From Panopea generosa (Eukaryota > Mollusca > Bivalvia > Adapedonta > Hiatellidae): DNA of 64,000 nt. Positions 42,441 to 54,439 of this stretch are shown here, piece after piece; position 1 is the stretch's first letter; every line of letters starts with the position of its first letter. The translations under genes were made by a program, and so were the position numbers. Where the stretch lies: the NCBI GenBank assembly GCA_029582155.1, contig CM055897.1:93261829-93325828 (forward strand). Direction: 5' to 3'. The notes under the pieces are model-generated. The model was not told the DNA's origin, made no database searches, and worked only from the letters and a program-made list of their open reading frames with translations.

Positions 42441-43672
42441 ATGTCTACGTTGAATCAAAGGAATCAAAGGACACATAACGTCAATAAATCAGAGCAGGAG
42501 GCAGATGAATATGTCGATAATATCATGATGTCTCAACGTATAACTAGAGTAGATACTCTAATACTGAGTGGCCGTAAACGACATCTTTCTTTACCATCAG
42601 TAAATGAAGCTACCAGTAAGAAGGCAAAAAACGACAACACTCGCGTAAAGAAAACGGCCAAACGTTCTTTGTCATACAAGTCAACTCCAGCTCCAACTCC
42701 AGCTTCTCGTAAAGTAACACAAACTGTTGTTAACGACAACACAGACTCTACTGTGAAGGACCTCATTGCAAAAGTGTCTGCAGACATGCATATAGTGTTT
42801 TCATCGCTAACAGAACGCATCGATAAATTGGAAGAGGGGTTAAAGAACCGTATCTCGACAAAAGGGGCACAACTTCTGGACAAGAGAGTAAATGTGGAAC
42901 TTGGACGTATCAAGAAGGATATTTACGCCCTTTTCGATACTTTCAAAGACACTTTAAAGGAAGAAATAGCTGACGAGATGGTAGAAAAAAGTAATAAGGT
43001 AAACTCCATGTCTTCTGCTGCATCAAAACCAAGTAACATTCCTGACGTTAAATTAAATATTGTGATTAGAAACATGTCACAGAATAAAAACGAGAACATT
43101 GTAAATAAGGTGAACTCTATGATTTCCAAACCACTGAACGTAAATAATGTGAAAGTGACAAAAGCAGAGCGGAAAACATCAGATTCGACCTCGAGACCAG
43201 GAGTGGTTATTGCTACGTTCAACACCACAGAGGACAAGAAGGTGATGAGTATTAAGGCAAAACTAAAAAAACGGCAGACAGTTTTCTAAAATAGTCATCA
43301 ACCATGATCAGTCACTTGATGAACGTAGAATGGCAAGCAATCTAAGGACCATCATTGAGGCAGTAAATCATGGTAACACTGACTTATCTCTGCACGGTAC
43401 ACGTGTCATAAACAAGAACCACCGTGACAGCCGTCAATATAGCCGGGATCGCGGTTCTGCTTGTAGTCGAAGACACCGAGTCTCTTATAACAGAAGCACT
43501 GTTTCTGAACGAAGCAACACGGAGGACATTACTAATCATTACGTTGGTCGCAACAATAACCAAAATTCTGGATCCGTTTATCGTGAAAATCGAGATTGTG
43601 CTCGACCACGACACGACACGGTGATAATAAATATAGGGGTCGTGGAGGTTTCCGAGGTCGCGATTAATTACA
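42441..43672 (+). pseudogene. LINE ORF1
   Basis: ATG 42441 opens 282 codons: a basic Ser/Thr-rich N-part, a helical middle (VSADMHIVFSSLTERIDKLE; LGRIKKDIYALFDTFK) suitable for trimerisation, and a C-part ending VVIATFNTTEDKKVMSIKAK, typical of an RNA-binding fold. A frameshift in an A-run near 43265-43275 moves the remainder (KIVINHDQSLDERRMASNLR) into another frame, then an Arg/Asn-rich tail runs to about 43672. ORF1 proteins bind LINE RNA. Confidence 0.65.
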
Positions 43673-43675
43673 CGC

Positions 43676-44970
43676 CGGGTTTTGGAACGTACAGGGATGG
43701 AATACAAATGCTAATAGTGACAATTTTAACTTGCGACATACATGCATGAAACATTCAGACCTTGATATAATCGGTATTGCTGAGACACATTTGACGGGAA
43801 GTGCAATTTTAGAACTCGACGATTACACATTGTTTGGAAATAATCGCCGAGTTATACATATTCGAGCTAAGAAAAAATCTGGTGGAGTCGGGATTTTAAT
43901 TCATAATGACATTAGTTCTGTATTTGATATAAACATAATTGATGATTCGACTGAAGGTATTTTATGGTTAAAAATGAAACACAAATTTGATAATGTGGTT
44001 GTTTTGCCATGTGTCTGTTACTTGTCACCTGAAAATTCATGCCGTAATGTTGTTGTTCATAATATTTTTGATACCTTATCAACAGACATGTATAAATACC
44101 AAAACGATGGTCGTGAAGATCTATGTGGTGATTTCAACAGCCGATGTGGTGAATCTGCAGATTATATAGTTGGTGTTGATCCTATTGGTGAACGTTAAGT
44201 GATTGATTTTAAATGTAATGCATATTGTGATATTTTAATTGAGTTTTTGATAAATGTTTATATGTGTATGCTCAATGGGTGAAATGATTTTACTTCAATT
44301 TCTGTTAAAGGTTGTTCGGTTGTTGACTACTGTATAGTAAGCCATGAAAAGTTGTCATTATTCTCTGAATTTAAAGTTTAGAGTTGTTGACTTAATCAAC
44401 TCTACTGGTCAAAGCAGTGTTTTAGTTCCATCTGGTTTTCCGGATCACTTTGTTTTAACGTGGACTATTAAACGTGATTTTAAAATTTATGATTCGTTTC
44501 CCAATGAAAACGAAACTAAACACGTCTGTGATAAGTTCAATGTTAAAATGTTCCTCCAGATTTTTTATCAGACATAGATATATTATCATTAATGAACTCG
44601 GCTATTGCAGACTTGGAGGGAAGCTTTCGTACACAGGTAGATATAGACAGAGCATATAGTGGGTGGTGTGATCTTGTTAAGAGAGAGATATACGCAAAGT
44701 TATCCTGCAAGCCTGTAATGACGGTATTGATTAACAAGAAACGACGTCCCGGAAAGCCATGTTGGGATTAACATTGTCAGAACTTTGGAATTGTGTTTGC
44801 CCTACAGAAGGTAACTGGTTAAAATCGAATGATGCAAATGCAAAAAAGAAATAAAAAAAATGAATATTGTTCGGCTAGAAAATGTTTTGAAAGAGAAGTT
44901 CAAAAAGCTAAACGCGTTTTCTGGTTTAAGATGCAAACAGATATTATAAAAGGGGTTAACAATAAGAACC
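43676..44970 (+). pseudogene. LINE ORF2, endonuclease part
   Basis: Starts with GFWNVQGWN, then DLDIIGIAETHLTG (catalytic Glu), KKSGGVGILIHN and, near 44130, GDFNSRCG (Asp/Asn pair), the order of an apurinic-type endonuclease that nicks target DNA. The frame is open 43731-44198, then broken; pieces such as VDYCIVSHEKLSLFSEFKV and SGFPDHFVLTW (about 44320-44460) follow. The linker continues degenerately to the E4 insertion at 44970. Confidence 0.75.
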
Positions 44971-45234
44971 TGTTGTGTTTGTGGTATACACAGGAACACA
45001 TAATAATACTATTGAAGCAATGGAACTAAAATGAACGACACAAGGCGTGTGCTCTAACGAAGATGTTTAATGCTCAGTATCAAAGTAGCAAGTGATTCAT
45101 GGTATGGAAACGCATGTAATTATAGAGGCAAATTATAAGAGTAGTTCTTATTCTAAGTAAAGGGAAGTAACTACAACATAGAATATGCTAAAGAGTAATC
45201 ATGAGTTATGAACACATGCATAGATAATACAACA
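44971..45234 (-). repeat. E4 3' LTR
   Basis: 264 bp, TGTTGTGTTTG...ATAATACAACA, nearly identical to 49629-49893. The purine tract (plus 45235-45245, TCTCCTTTCTT) abuts it. Confidence 0.95.
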
Positions 45235-45505
45235 TCTCCTTTCTTATGAAAATGAATGAACAATTCTTGTGAATGAAATTCTTTGTATGTTACATTACAA
45301 ATTACTATCAAAATAATTAATCCAACGCGTGTGGCAACATGTGGAGTTTAATTATGTCAGTAATGTCTCATTAGTTCCACTCAATTACTATGTCCAGATA
45401 ACACTTAAACAGCGTGGTGGGAATCTGTCAGTTCTTGTAAATTAATAGCCACTGACTGTTGATTTAGCATTGCACTGAACTCTAAATGTGAGAGATTATC
45501 TAGTT

Positions 45506-48169
45506 TCACAAAGATTCTATTATTTTTGGCTTAACTGATCTGCCATATCTTGTCACATAAACATTTGGTTGTAAATATGAATTTGATGCATTTGCTGATA
45601 GTTCAGGTGGCGTAATGCTATTTTCACTGGGCTGGGAATTTACATTCTGGTAATCAGTGATCAGATTTTCTTCATTTTCTGTATCTGGTGAATGAGATTC
45701 ACAGGGGTTTGAGCTAGAATTTAATGGTGGTACATGTATGTCTGATTTCTGGTTTGTTTCTGCTGGGGGTGAATGGGGGTATTGTGATGAGGTATTTGTT
45801 TTCAGTAAATGACGCCTGTTCCTACAGTATTCTCCACCTTCAGGTGTACGTACGGTATACGAACGATTGTTGTGTTTTTCTATCACAACTGCGGGTTTCC
45901 AAGTTCCGTGTTTAATCCTAACTGGTTCTCCAATCCTAAGGGATTGTAAAGATTTCGCATTTTTGTCGTAATACTGTTTCTGTTTAGTTTTTTCTTTGTA
46001 CAGTTTTTCTCTTACTGTCTTGGGATTTGGGGTACTTGGAATCAGCTGTTTAGGATCAGTTGGTAAGAGCGACCTTATTTTCCTTCCCATTAACAATTCA
46101 GCTGGGGAAAAACCAGAGTTTAGTGGGGTTGCCCGGTATTCTAGCAATGCTACTGAAAGTTCTGTACCGGACTGTTTGGACTTTTTGATCATTTGTTTAG
46201 CTATCTTGACGCAAGATTCAGCTAAACCATTGGACTGTGCATAGTGTGGAGAGGATCGAACATGGTTAATGTCCCAATCTCTTACAAAGTCCTGAAAATG
46301 TTGCGATGTGTAGTAACTAGCTCCGTCTGTCACTAGTTTAGTTGGAATCCCGTGATGGGCATACCAAGTTTTCATGTGCTTAATTACACAAGAGCTGTTT
46401 GTGTTGTGTAATTTCCCTAATTCAAAATAGTTAGAGTAGTAGTCACATACCTGAAGATAATCTTGACCATCTAATGTGAATACATCAGAGCCTACAGTTT
46501 GCCAGGGGTACTTTGGGATTTCATGAGATACCAGAGGTTCCCTGGGGTTTGAACATCTGTGTTCAATGCATATTTCGCAATTACCAACATGGTTGGTAAT
46601 ATCGGCAGTAATGTTTGGCCAAAACATTGTATTTCTAGCGCGTCTCAGACATTTCTCAATTCCAAAGTGACCAGTATGTAGAATGTTAAGCATACTTGTT
46701 CTTAATTTCGAAGGAATGATTAACCTTTGACCCTTGAAGATAATGTCGTCCATGACACTGAGCTCATCTCTATAAGTCCAGTAATCATGTAGCTGGGTAG
46801 GGCAATCTGAGCGCTTTTCCGGCCAACCTGACAAAATAACCTGTTTTAGATGTACTAACTCAGGGTCTTGACCTGTGTGTAATCTTATCTCGTGTAACTT
46901 TCTGTCACTATACGGCAAGTTTGTTGTGACAAAATGTACATGAAGGTTTGTTGCTTCGGACAGTTCTGGATATGTGTTGGGTAGAAATTTTCTTGAGAGG
47001 GTATCAGCCAGGGGTATCTGAGTTCCTGGTCGGTGCTCTAAAGCGAAGTCATAACCTTGTAGTTGTAACATCATACGCTGTAACCTAGCTGGTGCTACAT
47101 AGATTGCTTTTTTCATGACTGCTAGAAGCGGTAAATGGTCAGTATGTACTGTTATATGGCGACCATATACATATTGTCTAAACCTAGTCATGCCAAATAG
47201 AATAGCGTATAGCTCCATTTCTATTTGTGCCCAATTTATCTCAGATTGTGTAAGTGACTTGCTTGCGTAAGCTATTGGCTTACAGTCTTGTAACAGTGTT
47301 GCGCCTAGACCAAATTTTGAACTATCACATTGCAAAACAATGTGTTTTGTGGGGTCAAAATATGACAGTATAGGACCTGGTGTTTGGGTTAATATGTCTT
47401 TCACTTTCTGAAAAGCCTTAACCTGAGGTTCTTGCCAGTGAAAAACAACATCTTTCTTTAGTACTTGTCGGAGGGGTTGTGTGACCTCTGACAGGTTTAG
47501 GGCAAATCTTGATAGGTATACAACCATTCTTAAGATTTTTTCGAGTTCTGGCTTGTCTTTTGGAGGTTCCATATCTCTGATTGCAGATATTTTCTCAGGG
47601 TCGGGTTTGAGCCCTTGGGAGGACAGAACATGACCAAAATATCGGACTTCCGATATTCCTACTGCTAATTTGTCAGCATTCAAACGAATATGTTTTTCAC
47701 GACATCTTTCAAGGACATTCCTTAAGTTTTCATTATGCTCCTTTACTGTGTCTCCCCAGACTAGGATGTCGTCAACAATGACGCTACAACCTTTAAGACC
47801 TTCCAGGCATTCATCCATTTTGCGCTGGAATTCATCTTGTGATGACCTTAGACCCATGGCAGTACGAAGGTATCTGTAACGGCCCAAAAATGTATTGAAC
47901 GTTGTAAGGTACGATGACTTGTCGTCAAGTAATAAACTCCAGTAGCCTGATGTACAGTCAAGCTTTGTGAAAACCTTAGCAGTTGAGAGCTGGGGTAGGA
48001 TGTCATCCAGGGTTTTCATTGGGTAATGTGGTTTTGAGATAGCTTTGTTAAGGTCTTTAGGATCTATGCAGATTCGAACCTTGTCTGAACCTGGCTTGTT
48101 AACTACTACCATTGAATTGACCCATTGTGTTGAAGTGTTAACCTTGGCTATGATGCCAGCCTTTTCCAT
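45506..48169 (-). CDS. pol: E4 pol: RT, RNase H, integrase
   Basis: 887 continuous codons. RT: VRICIDPKDLN, VFTKLDCTSGYWSL, TAMGLRSSQDEFQ and CSVIVDDILVWG (VDD catalytic pair). RNase H: LQCDSSKFGLGATL, QIEMELYAILFG, HTDHLPL. Integrase: HHCC domain (HTGHFGIEKCL..CEIC), core Asp in GSDVFTLDG, second Asp in VTDGASYYTS, Glu in NGLAESCVK. A Ser/Asn/Pro-rich tail ends GRSVKPKIIESL, with no chromodomain. All catalytic residues appear intact. It lies in frame with gag-protease upstream, separated by a TAA at 48173-48175. Confidence 0.9.
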   Translation of the reverse strand: MEKAGIIAKVNTSTQWVNSMVVVNKPGSDKVRICIDPKDLNKAISKPHYPMKTLDDILPQLSTAKVFTKLDCTSGYWSLLLDDKSSYLTTFNTFLGRYRYLRTAMGLRSSQDEFQRKMDECLEGLKGCSVIVDDILVWGDTVKEHNENLRNVLERCREKHIRLNADKLAVGISEVRYFGHVLSSQGLKPDPEKISAIRDMEPPKDKPELEKILRMVVYLSRFALNLSEVTQPLRQVLKKDVVFHWQEPQVKAFQKVKDILTQTPGPILSYFDPTKHIVLQCDSSKFGLGATLLQDCKPIAYASKSLTQSEINWAQIEMELYAILFGMTRFRQYVYGRHITVHTDHLPLLAVMKKAIYVAPARLQRMMLQLQGYDFALEHRPGTQIPLADTLSRKFLPNTYPELSEATNLHVHFVTTNLPYSDRKLHEIRLHTGQDPELVHLKQVILSGWPEKRSDCPTQLHDYWTYRDELSVMDDIIFKGQRLIIPSKLRTSMLNILHTGHFGIEKCLRRARNTMFWPNITADITNHVGNCEICIEHRCSNPREPLVSHEIPKYPWQTVGSDVFTLDGQDYLQVCDYYSNYFELGKLHNTNSSCVIKHMKTWYAHHGIPTKLVTDGASYYTSQHFQDFVRDWDINHVRSSPHYAQSNGLAESCVKIAKQMIKKSKQSGTELSVALLEYRATPLNSGFSPAELLMGRKIRSLLPTDPKQLIPSTPNPKTVREKLYKEKTKQKQYYDKNAKSLQSLRIGEPVRIKHGTWKPAVVIEKHNNRSYTVRTPEGGEYCRNRRHLLKTNTSSQYPHSPPAETNQKSDIHVPPLNSSSNPCESHSPDTENEENLITDYQNVNSQPSENSITPPELSANASNSYLQPNVYVTRYGRSVKPKIIESL

Positions 48170-48172
48170 GTT

Positions 48173-48505
48173 TTATAGTTCCTTGCGAACTTTGTCCTGA
48201 ATGGCTACAGGGACACGCCTGGGAGGATGTACTACAGGCGTACAATGTTTATCTACTTTGATAGAACATTTCCCAGGAAGACGACCAATACCACGAAAGA
48301 GTGCATTGTACTGTGTCAAAACAGTATCCTTAGTGAGGGGTGTACTGGGGATATCTACAGACATCACAATCTTAATCAAATTAAATTCAATGCAGGTTTG
48401 GAGACCTAGGATTGGTGACCTATCTGTACGAACGACATAGAAATCAACTTCTTCAGAGTGTGACTTGTATCTACATGTTAATGTGATTCTACCAAGTACA
48501 TTCAA
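48173..48505 (-). pseudogene. E4 protease-RT linker segment
   Basis: In-frame continuation between the two stops: VLGRITLTCRYKSHSEEVDF, DRSPILGLQTCIEF (second conserved protease region), and an RT entry (CTPVVHPPRRVPVAIQDKVR). Same frame as gag and pol, so point mutations to stop, not frameshifts, separate the pieces. Confidence 0.85.
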
Positions 48506-48517
48506 GTTTGCACCATT

Positions 48518-49534
48518 TTATGCGGTTAGCTTGCAATTAGCTTTCTTTTGGGAGGCTTTTATGTTGAGTGTTTGCCAATGTTTTTCTGTCAAAATGTTGC
48601 AACTGGCACCAGTGTCTAATTTGAAAGGAATTGGTGTATGTTTGGGACCAACCTGAATATCAGCAAATACCTGATTGTCCTTTGAATTAATAACATCCAC
48701 GTGAAAATCATCACTGTCACTTTCACTATACTCCCCGTTGTTCCTAATGCCATGAACACGACGTTCCTTTTTGGCAAGGCACACAGTTTGAAAGTGATTC
48801 CATTTTTTACAAAATAAGCACTGTTTGCCTTTAGCTGGGCATACTGGGTGTGTCCGTTTCTGTCCACAATTTCCACATTTGGTGTTGTTTATGTCCCTTT
48901 TGTTGTGGTGATCTTGGTTGCGGGTGGTATTCCTATGTTTGGTGTGGCTCTTGTTCCCCTTCCAGTGTGGCTGCTTGACGTCGCTGACGTCATGTTGTCT
49001 TTCCATCGATTTCAGCTGTGTCTGAGAATATTCATAGGTTTGTGCTATTTGAATAGCTTTGGCCATGAATAATCTATCACCTTCCGTAATAAGTTTTTCG
49101 CGGATTTTGTTGGAACTTACTCCGAAAACTATTCTGTCTCGGATCATCTCATCCCGTTTATCGTACTTGCAGTCATTGGCTGCAATTTTCAGTTTTGTGA
49201 TGAAATCTTCAATAGACAATTCACCTTGGCATATATTATTAAACTGAAAACGTTTAAACACAGAGTTAAGTTTGGGTTGAACGTATTCCCCAAATTTCTT
49301 GAACAATGTGTCCAGCTTCTTATTATCCTCTGCAGTTAAATTCCACGATTTATGGATATCTCGTCCCTTCTGACCAATCCATAAAAGTAAGTATGTGCAT
49401 TTCGTTTCTTCGTCTTTATCCTTTAAAGGACCGTTGAAGATAAGATCTACATGATCTTTATATTGTTGCCATGCTTCAGGCAAGTTTGTGGAAGTCCAGT
49501 CCACTTTTGGTGTTGGAACACCGTTAAGTTCCAT
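48518..49534 (-). pseudogene. gag: E4 gag and protease start
   Basis: 338 codons from ATG 49534. Capsid region (YKDHVDLIFNGPLKDKDEET; FKKFGEYVQPKLNSVFKRFQF), matrix/linker, then a double zinc-binding stretch (CGNCGQKRTHPVCPAKGKQC and CLFCKKWNHFQTVC), and the protease motif FKLDTGASCNILT (D-T-G). It ends in TAA at 48518-48520. Gag and protease are fused in one frame with Pol, as in other Mag-lineage elements. Confidence 0.88.
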
Positions 49535-49610
49535 TGTAATTTCAATTTATGAATGTTGATAAATTTGTGATTAATCCAAAATAATAATGCACAAATGTCA
49601 CAAATTCAAA

Positions 49611-49628
49611 CTGTAACTTCTGACACCA
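49611..49628 (-). promoter_or_regulatory. E4 primer-binding site (tRNA-Leu type)
   Basis: Minus-strand TGGTGTCAGAAGTTACAG lies directly against the 5' LTR. The TGGTGTCAGAAG start is the classic tRNA-Leu complement of many Ty3/gypsy elements. Confidence 0.8.
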
Positions 49629-49893
49629 TGTTGTGTTTGTGGTATACACAGGAACACATAATAATACTATTGAAGCAATGGAACTAAAAATGAACGACAC
49701 AAGGCGTGTGCTCTAACTAAGATGTTTAATGCTCAGTATCAAAGTAGCAAGTGATTCATGGTATGGAAACGCATGTAATTATAGAGGCAAATTATAAGAG
49801 TAGTTCTTATTCTAAGTAAAGGGAAGTTACTACAACATAGAATATGCTAAAGAGTAATCATGAGTTATGAACACATGCATAGATAATACAACA
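49629..49893 (-). repeat. E4 5' LTR
   Basis: 265 bp, pair of 44971-45234; the differences seen are one A indel and two substitutions. Confidence 0.95.
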
Positions 49894-49898
49894 GAACC

Positions 49899-52047
49899 AA
49901 AATCAATTTTGAAGACAATAGGTCAAATTGGAACAATTCAAAAAAGAAAAAAAAATATAATACCAATGGAGTTCTCTTAGAAAACGTTTGTTTAACAACC
50001 GATTTAAAAGAAGTTCTTAATAGATGGAAATCTGATTTTAGCGGATTTTTAAATTCTAATGATTTTAACGATCAATATGAAGACAAACTTAATACAGAGT
50101 ATCAATTTGATAATATTTTAGATAGCCAAATTTCCATTCTAGAGGTTAAACATGTAACAGATAAAGCTAAACTAGACAAAGCCATAGGTGTAGATTTGAT
50201 ACCAGTGGATGTTCTAAAAAACGATACATTTGTTTATTTTTTACACATTTTATTCAATGTCTGCTTTGAAAAGGGGTCTATCCCATCATTATGGGGTAAG
50301 AGTATTATAAGTCCAATTCCAAAATCCAGTACATCTGATTCGAGAGATCCATTGTCATATAGAGGTATTTCACTCGAGTCTTCTATGTATAAGCGTTATA
50401 GTTCAGTAATTAATTCTAGACTTTCTTCGTGGTCTCAGGTAAATAACAAAAATACAGATGAACAGAATGGGTTCAGTCAAAAACGGAGCACAATAGATCA
50501 CATCGCAACTTTAACAAGTATTATAGAAACAAGAAAGAAACAGTCAACATATTGTGCATTTATAGATTTTAGAAAGACATATGATTTTATAAAAAGAAAC
50601 AAGCTTTGGAAACGTTTGTATGATGTAAATATCTCAAACAAAATGACTACTGCTATTAAATCTCTATATTCAAAGGTATCTGCGTGTGTTAAGGTAAATG
50701 CGTTTGCAACTAATTGGTTTAATGTTAGTTCAGGTTTGAGACAATACTGTTCTCTTTTTCCTCTTCTTTTCAACGTATTTATTAATTACCTAGCATTAAA
50801 AATCAAATGTACTTGGTAAAGGTATATCTATTGACTATGAGGGTATTTCTTTACTTTTATATGCTGACGATATTGTTTTAATTGCTGATAACTCAAACGA
50901 TCTACAACTTATGTTAGATGAACTAAATAGATAGTGTCGTATTAATAATATGTCTGTTAACAACAACACAAGTAATGTTGTCTAGTTTAGACCAAACTCT
51001 TTACCAAAAACTGATTGCACTTTTTAAAGTCGGAAGTGATTTGATAAATGTTGTTGATAGGTATGTTTACCGTGGTCTAACGCTAAGAGAACATTTAGAT
51101 TATAATATTATGACTAAAAATGTTGCTCAAAGTGCCAGTCGTGCACTGGGTTTACTGAAGTATGGGCGGTATGCCTTATGACGTTTTACAAAACTTTTTG
51201 ATTCTTGTGTATGGCCAGTTATTTCGTACAGTGCTGACATTTGGGGCTTTAAATCATATTCATGTATCAACACGACTCAAAATAGGCAAAAATGCTCAAA
51301 CAGTTGCTGTGGCTGGTGATATGGGCTAGGTGCCTTCCTATGTTAAACAATGGAAAACTGTTTGTAATAATTTGGTTCGCCGTGTAAATATGAGGAACTC
51401 AAGAATAAATAAAATTGTTTTTATTTGGGCTTTTATAAAAGCCAATCGATCATGTAAAAATTGAATTTATGATGTGGTTGATAAATTTAAAGGTCTCAAC
51501 CTTGATTTTTATTGTAATATTTACGTACCCTTCTTTAAAGAAGTTTTTATACAAGATATAACAGCGTCTCTAATGAACAGTTACAGTTAGATTGGTCAAA
51601 TAGTTTTGATTTAGTGGGCGGTCGACGAAATAATGATCGAAATAAGCTTAGAACGTATCGACTTTTCAAGTCCGATTATGGTGTTGAGTCTTATTGTAAA
51701 GTCATTTTACCCTTAAAACATAGAGCGGCGTTTGCTAAGTTCAGATGTGGGGTAGCTCCCTTAAAATAGAAACAGGCCGATATGAAAATATACCTGAAAA
51801 TGAACGTCTGTGTCCATTTTGTAAAATTGACGTTGAAACTGAAATACACGCACTGTTAGAATGTAGACATTTTGTTGAAACGCGTAAAACAATGATTGAT
51901 AAAGCTACACTTTTATGTAACGAATTCAATGAATTATCAGATAATGAAAAAAATGGCATTTTTGTTTCCAATCAAGAAATGATTAGAATGTGTGCCAAAA
52001 CCTGTTTTAATATATTACAAAATCGAAATAAATTTGTAGTTAAATAA
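49899..52047 (+). pseudogene. LINE ORF2, reverse transcriptase and C-terminal zinc knuckle
   Basis: RT block in 50196-50819: GKSIISPIPKSSTSD, YRGISLESSMYKRYSSVINS, EQNGFSQKRSTIDHI, AFIDFRKTYDFI (first catalytic Asp region), VSSGLRQYCSLFPLLFNVFIN. The YADDIV motif follows at about 50860-50880 in another frame. Later pieces at 50975-51181 and 51745-52047, the last with CPFCKIDVETEIHALLECRHF, a C-x2-C..H..C knuckle common at LINE ORF2 ends. Many stops and shifts. Confidence 0.8.
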
Positions 52048-52448
52048 TGTAATAATTCATTAAGATATATAAATCGTTTTAATACTATGACGAGAAGTCA
52101 GTTCCAAATAGTTCACAATAGATCTGATCTAGAGTGATATTCGATTTTTTAAATCATTTTTTAAGCTTTGAATAGCGGTTGCATTAGCAACTCTTTTTTC
52201 TCCTCACATTGTAATCATATATACTTTTAATAAAATTTTAGACTATATGTGAATATTAGCACCAGCCTCTCTTTTGTGTCTGTGTATATAGCCGTTAACA
52301 CTTGTATTGTTAAATAGATTGCGTTTAATATTATGCATGTTTATCAATAAATGGTATGGTTATTTGTTAGATGTAAGAATTGTTTTATATGATACATATA
52401 CTATGTATTAACCATGATGATACTTAAATAAAGAATAAAACTAAAACT
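52048..52448 (+). other. LINE 3' UTR
   Basis: AT-rich, ending in AATAAAGAATAAAACTAAAACT with no long poly(A). It abuts the inverted-repeat arm starting at 52449-52450. Confidence 0.55.
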
Positions 52449-52449
52449 A

Positions 52450-53142
52450 CATGTGTTCTTTTGTTTTTCTGGTGCAAAAAGTAAAGCATGTCAGATAAGA
52501 TTTAATGATAGTTATAGTAAATATCTTGGTAATTTGTTTATAATTAGTATAGTTACATTCAGAATCAGTTATTTAAATGTGTTTACACCTGTGAGAAATA
52601 GTAAATATTTTTTTAGATTTAATACATTTGATTTACTGACGTATTTCATATATTTGTATATAATTTAGATATATCTCACATATTTTCAGATATTTACTTT
52701 TCATATTTTAAGCTACAAGTATATGTCTCTTAAATTTTACTTTGTATATATTATTTTAACATAGCTTCAAACAGTTGGTGAAAATATTGATATTATGGAT
52801 GTTTTATCAATCTACACGTGTACATCATACTATTATAATTACATAATGAACTGATATTTTATAGCACGATATTTTATTAATTCTATATAAAATGACAGTC
52901 ATGTTTTATATAAAAATGTTTTATAATGATGTGTACATAAACTGTATTAACCATGATGAATCTGTAAAAGGGAAGACAATGACAGACTAAGTAAGTTTGC
53001 TATTGGTATATCGTCTTTCGATATGTAACATGTGACCAACCCCAACCTTCTCAGCCTTCACTAATGAAGAGTCACACATTTAAATATCGAAAGAAGAAAA
53101 ACGAGTAACAAACTAACTTTTAATTGATAAGATCTGTAAAGA
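52450..53142 (+). repeat. Long inverted repeat, left arm
   Basis: About 690 bp matching the inverse of 60268-60956 along its length (ACATGTGTTCTTT at the outer edge, TTGATAAGATCTG at the inner edge) at roughly 90% by eye with small indels. Confidence 0.88.
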
Positions 53143-54029
53143 ATAAAACTATAAATAGTTTGCACAAAATACTAATATAATGAAAACAACAAACTTGTTT
53201 AATTATCACAAACCGTATGCTTAATGCGCTATTCCGACGTTGACGTTTGCTTTAAACGTTTTATTTTGACGTAGGGTATGGTTAAATAATTGAATATTAT
53301 AAAAAAATCTAGTATGTCAATTTTTCTAAAAATCTAACAATAATTGTACAATATGTAGTATAAAATAATATAAAAATTATGCAAAAATCGCTCGGTTTGT
53401 TTTTTGGTAATTTTGATTTGAAGCCGTTTGTTTTTTTCGAAAAATTTGAGGGAAAAAAAGTTCCAGTTTTTCGCTGGTATTTTTGGAATTTGGCGTTCGT
53501 CGTAAATTTTGCATTTGTAAATCCATACATCCTTCAAATGTGTACGTGGTGATATATGTTTCGATTCTGTACAGTTAATATAACTCAACTGAGGTCGAAA
53601 AACAGGTGATTTTGCAGCTGTAAAAAGGCTGAACATGGCCATATTTACGACGTCACATATAAATATATGTTATATTTACCACTGAAAAAATACATATTCA
53701 CATTCGAAATTACTTCTAGTTTCATAATATACTAATTATACCACTGATTTCGAAAATAATTTAAAAGGTATATTCCTCCTGAAATGGAACAAAAAGCATA
53801 TATTATTTAACTATCAATTAGCATATCATATATAAACATAATTTTAAACATAGCAAACTGAGGCTTTAAACAATATGCAAAGCAAGCAATGCATAAACAA
53901 TGAACTGTCAATACAAAAAGTTCAGATACAGCGCTCTCCATTCCATGAGCTGACCAGACTCTGAAATTGGTTAAAACTGGTCTCATTCCGAAAATATTTT
54001 GGAATACTTCCAAAGTCCGGTAGCACCGA
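53143..54029. other. AT-rich sequence inside the inverted repeat
   Basis: No credible gene. Overlapping short minus-strand frames (53309-53642) are Lys/Asn/Phe-rich and look spurious. Confidence 0.4.
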
Positions 54030-54235
54030 AACGAAAAGTATGGAAAGGTATCACCGCCATAACTCTTAGTCTGAAACTTGTCGTTTGTTCTTTGTGCAAT
54101 GGGTGTAAATGTTTCTTTCTTCTTAGTTCTTTGTGGGAAATGAAACATTTCACCTTTGTAACTTTGCAATTTGTCTTTCCTACTATATCCTATCATTGTA
54201 AAAGTTACATACTTCCTGTCATAATATAACGAGTT
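54030..54235 (+). repeat. Inner inverted repeat, left copy
   Basis: Matches the inverse of 58355-58545 closely (for example TCTTAGTTCTTTGTGGGAAA and CCTACTATATCCTATCATTG). The similar peptides read from both copies follow from this repeat and are not evidence of a gene. Confidence 0.85.
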
Positions 54236-54439
54236 CAGCATAATCACGTGTTTCAAAAGGATTCGAATTGCAAATGTTAAAGGGTAACTTTAATGCAAAA
54301 ATAATTTTTGCTTAATCAATTCAAATTGGTATTCTTAATATAATCCGCCAGTGCGCACCAGCACCAGTTGCCATATAGCACAGTTATACAAGTAAAATCT
54401 TATCGGCACCGGAAATAAATTCGCCATTCCATATATGGC

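Larger units (their letters stand above)
44971..49893 (-). mobile_element. E4: Steamer-like Ty3/gypsy element in the LINE
   Basis: LTRs 44971-45234 and 49629-49893 differ at about three positions by eye. The 5-bp TSD GAACC is perfect (44966-44970 and 49894-49898). On the minus strand: PBS TGGTGTCAGAAGTTACAG directly after the 5' LTR (tRNA-Leu-type), one gag-pol frame of 1343 codons with two in-frame stops, and polypurine tract AAGAAAGGAGA. The total of 4.9 kb, single gag-pol frame and tRNA-Leu PBS resemble the Mag-lineage element Steamer of clams. Youngest-looking element here along with E1. Confidence 0.92.
41270..52448 (+). mobile_element. LINE (non-LTR retrotransposon), split by E4
   Basis: Order on the plus strand is monomer-like 5' region, ORF1 (42441), AP endonuclease (about 43676), RT (about 49950-51500), C-terminal zinc knuckle (about 51800-51880), 3' UTR, and AATAAAGAATAAAACTAAAA near 52430. 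E4 interrupts it at 44970/49894 with a perfect TSD, so the two halves join. Many stops and shifts make it inactive. The clade was not assigned; an AP endonuclease plus an ORF1 with an RRM-like end fits Jockey/CR1-type or L1-type elements. Confidence 0.75.

Noticed and set aside
53999-54229. Conserved gene pair at 53999-54229 and 58311-58583
   Set aside because: The two peptides are alike because the DNA is an inverted repeat; neither frame has a plausible start, domain or codon pattern.
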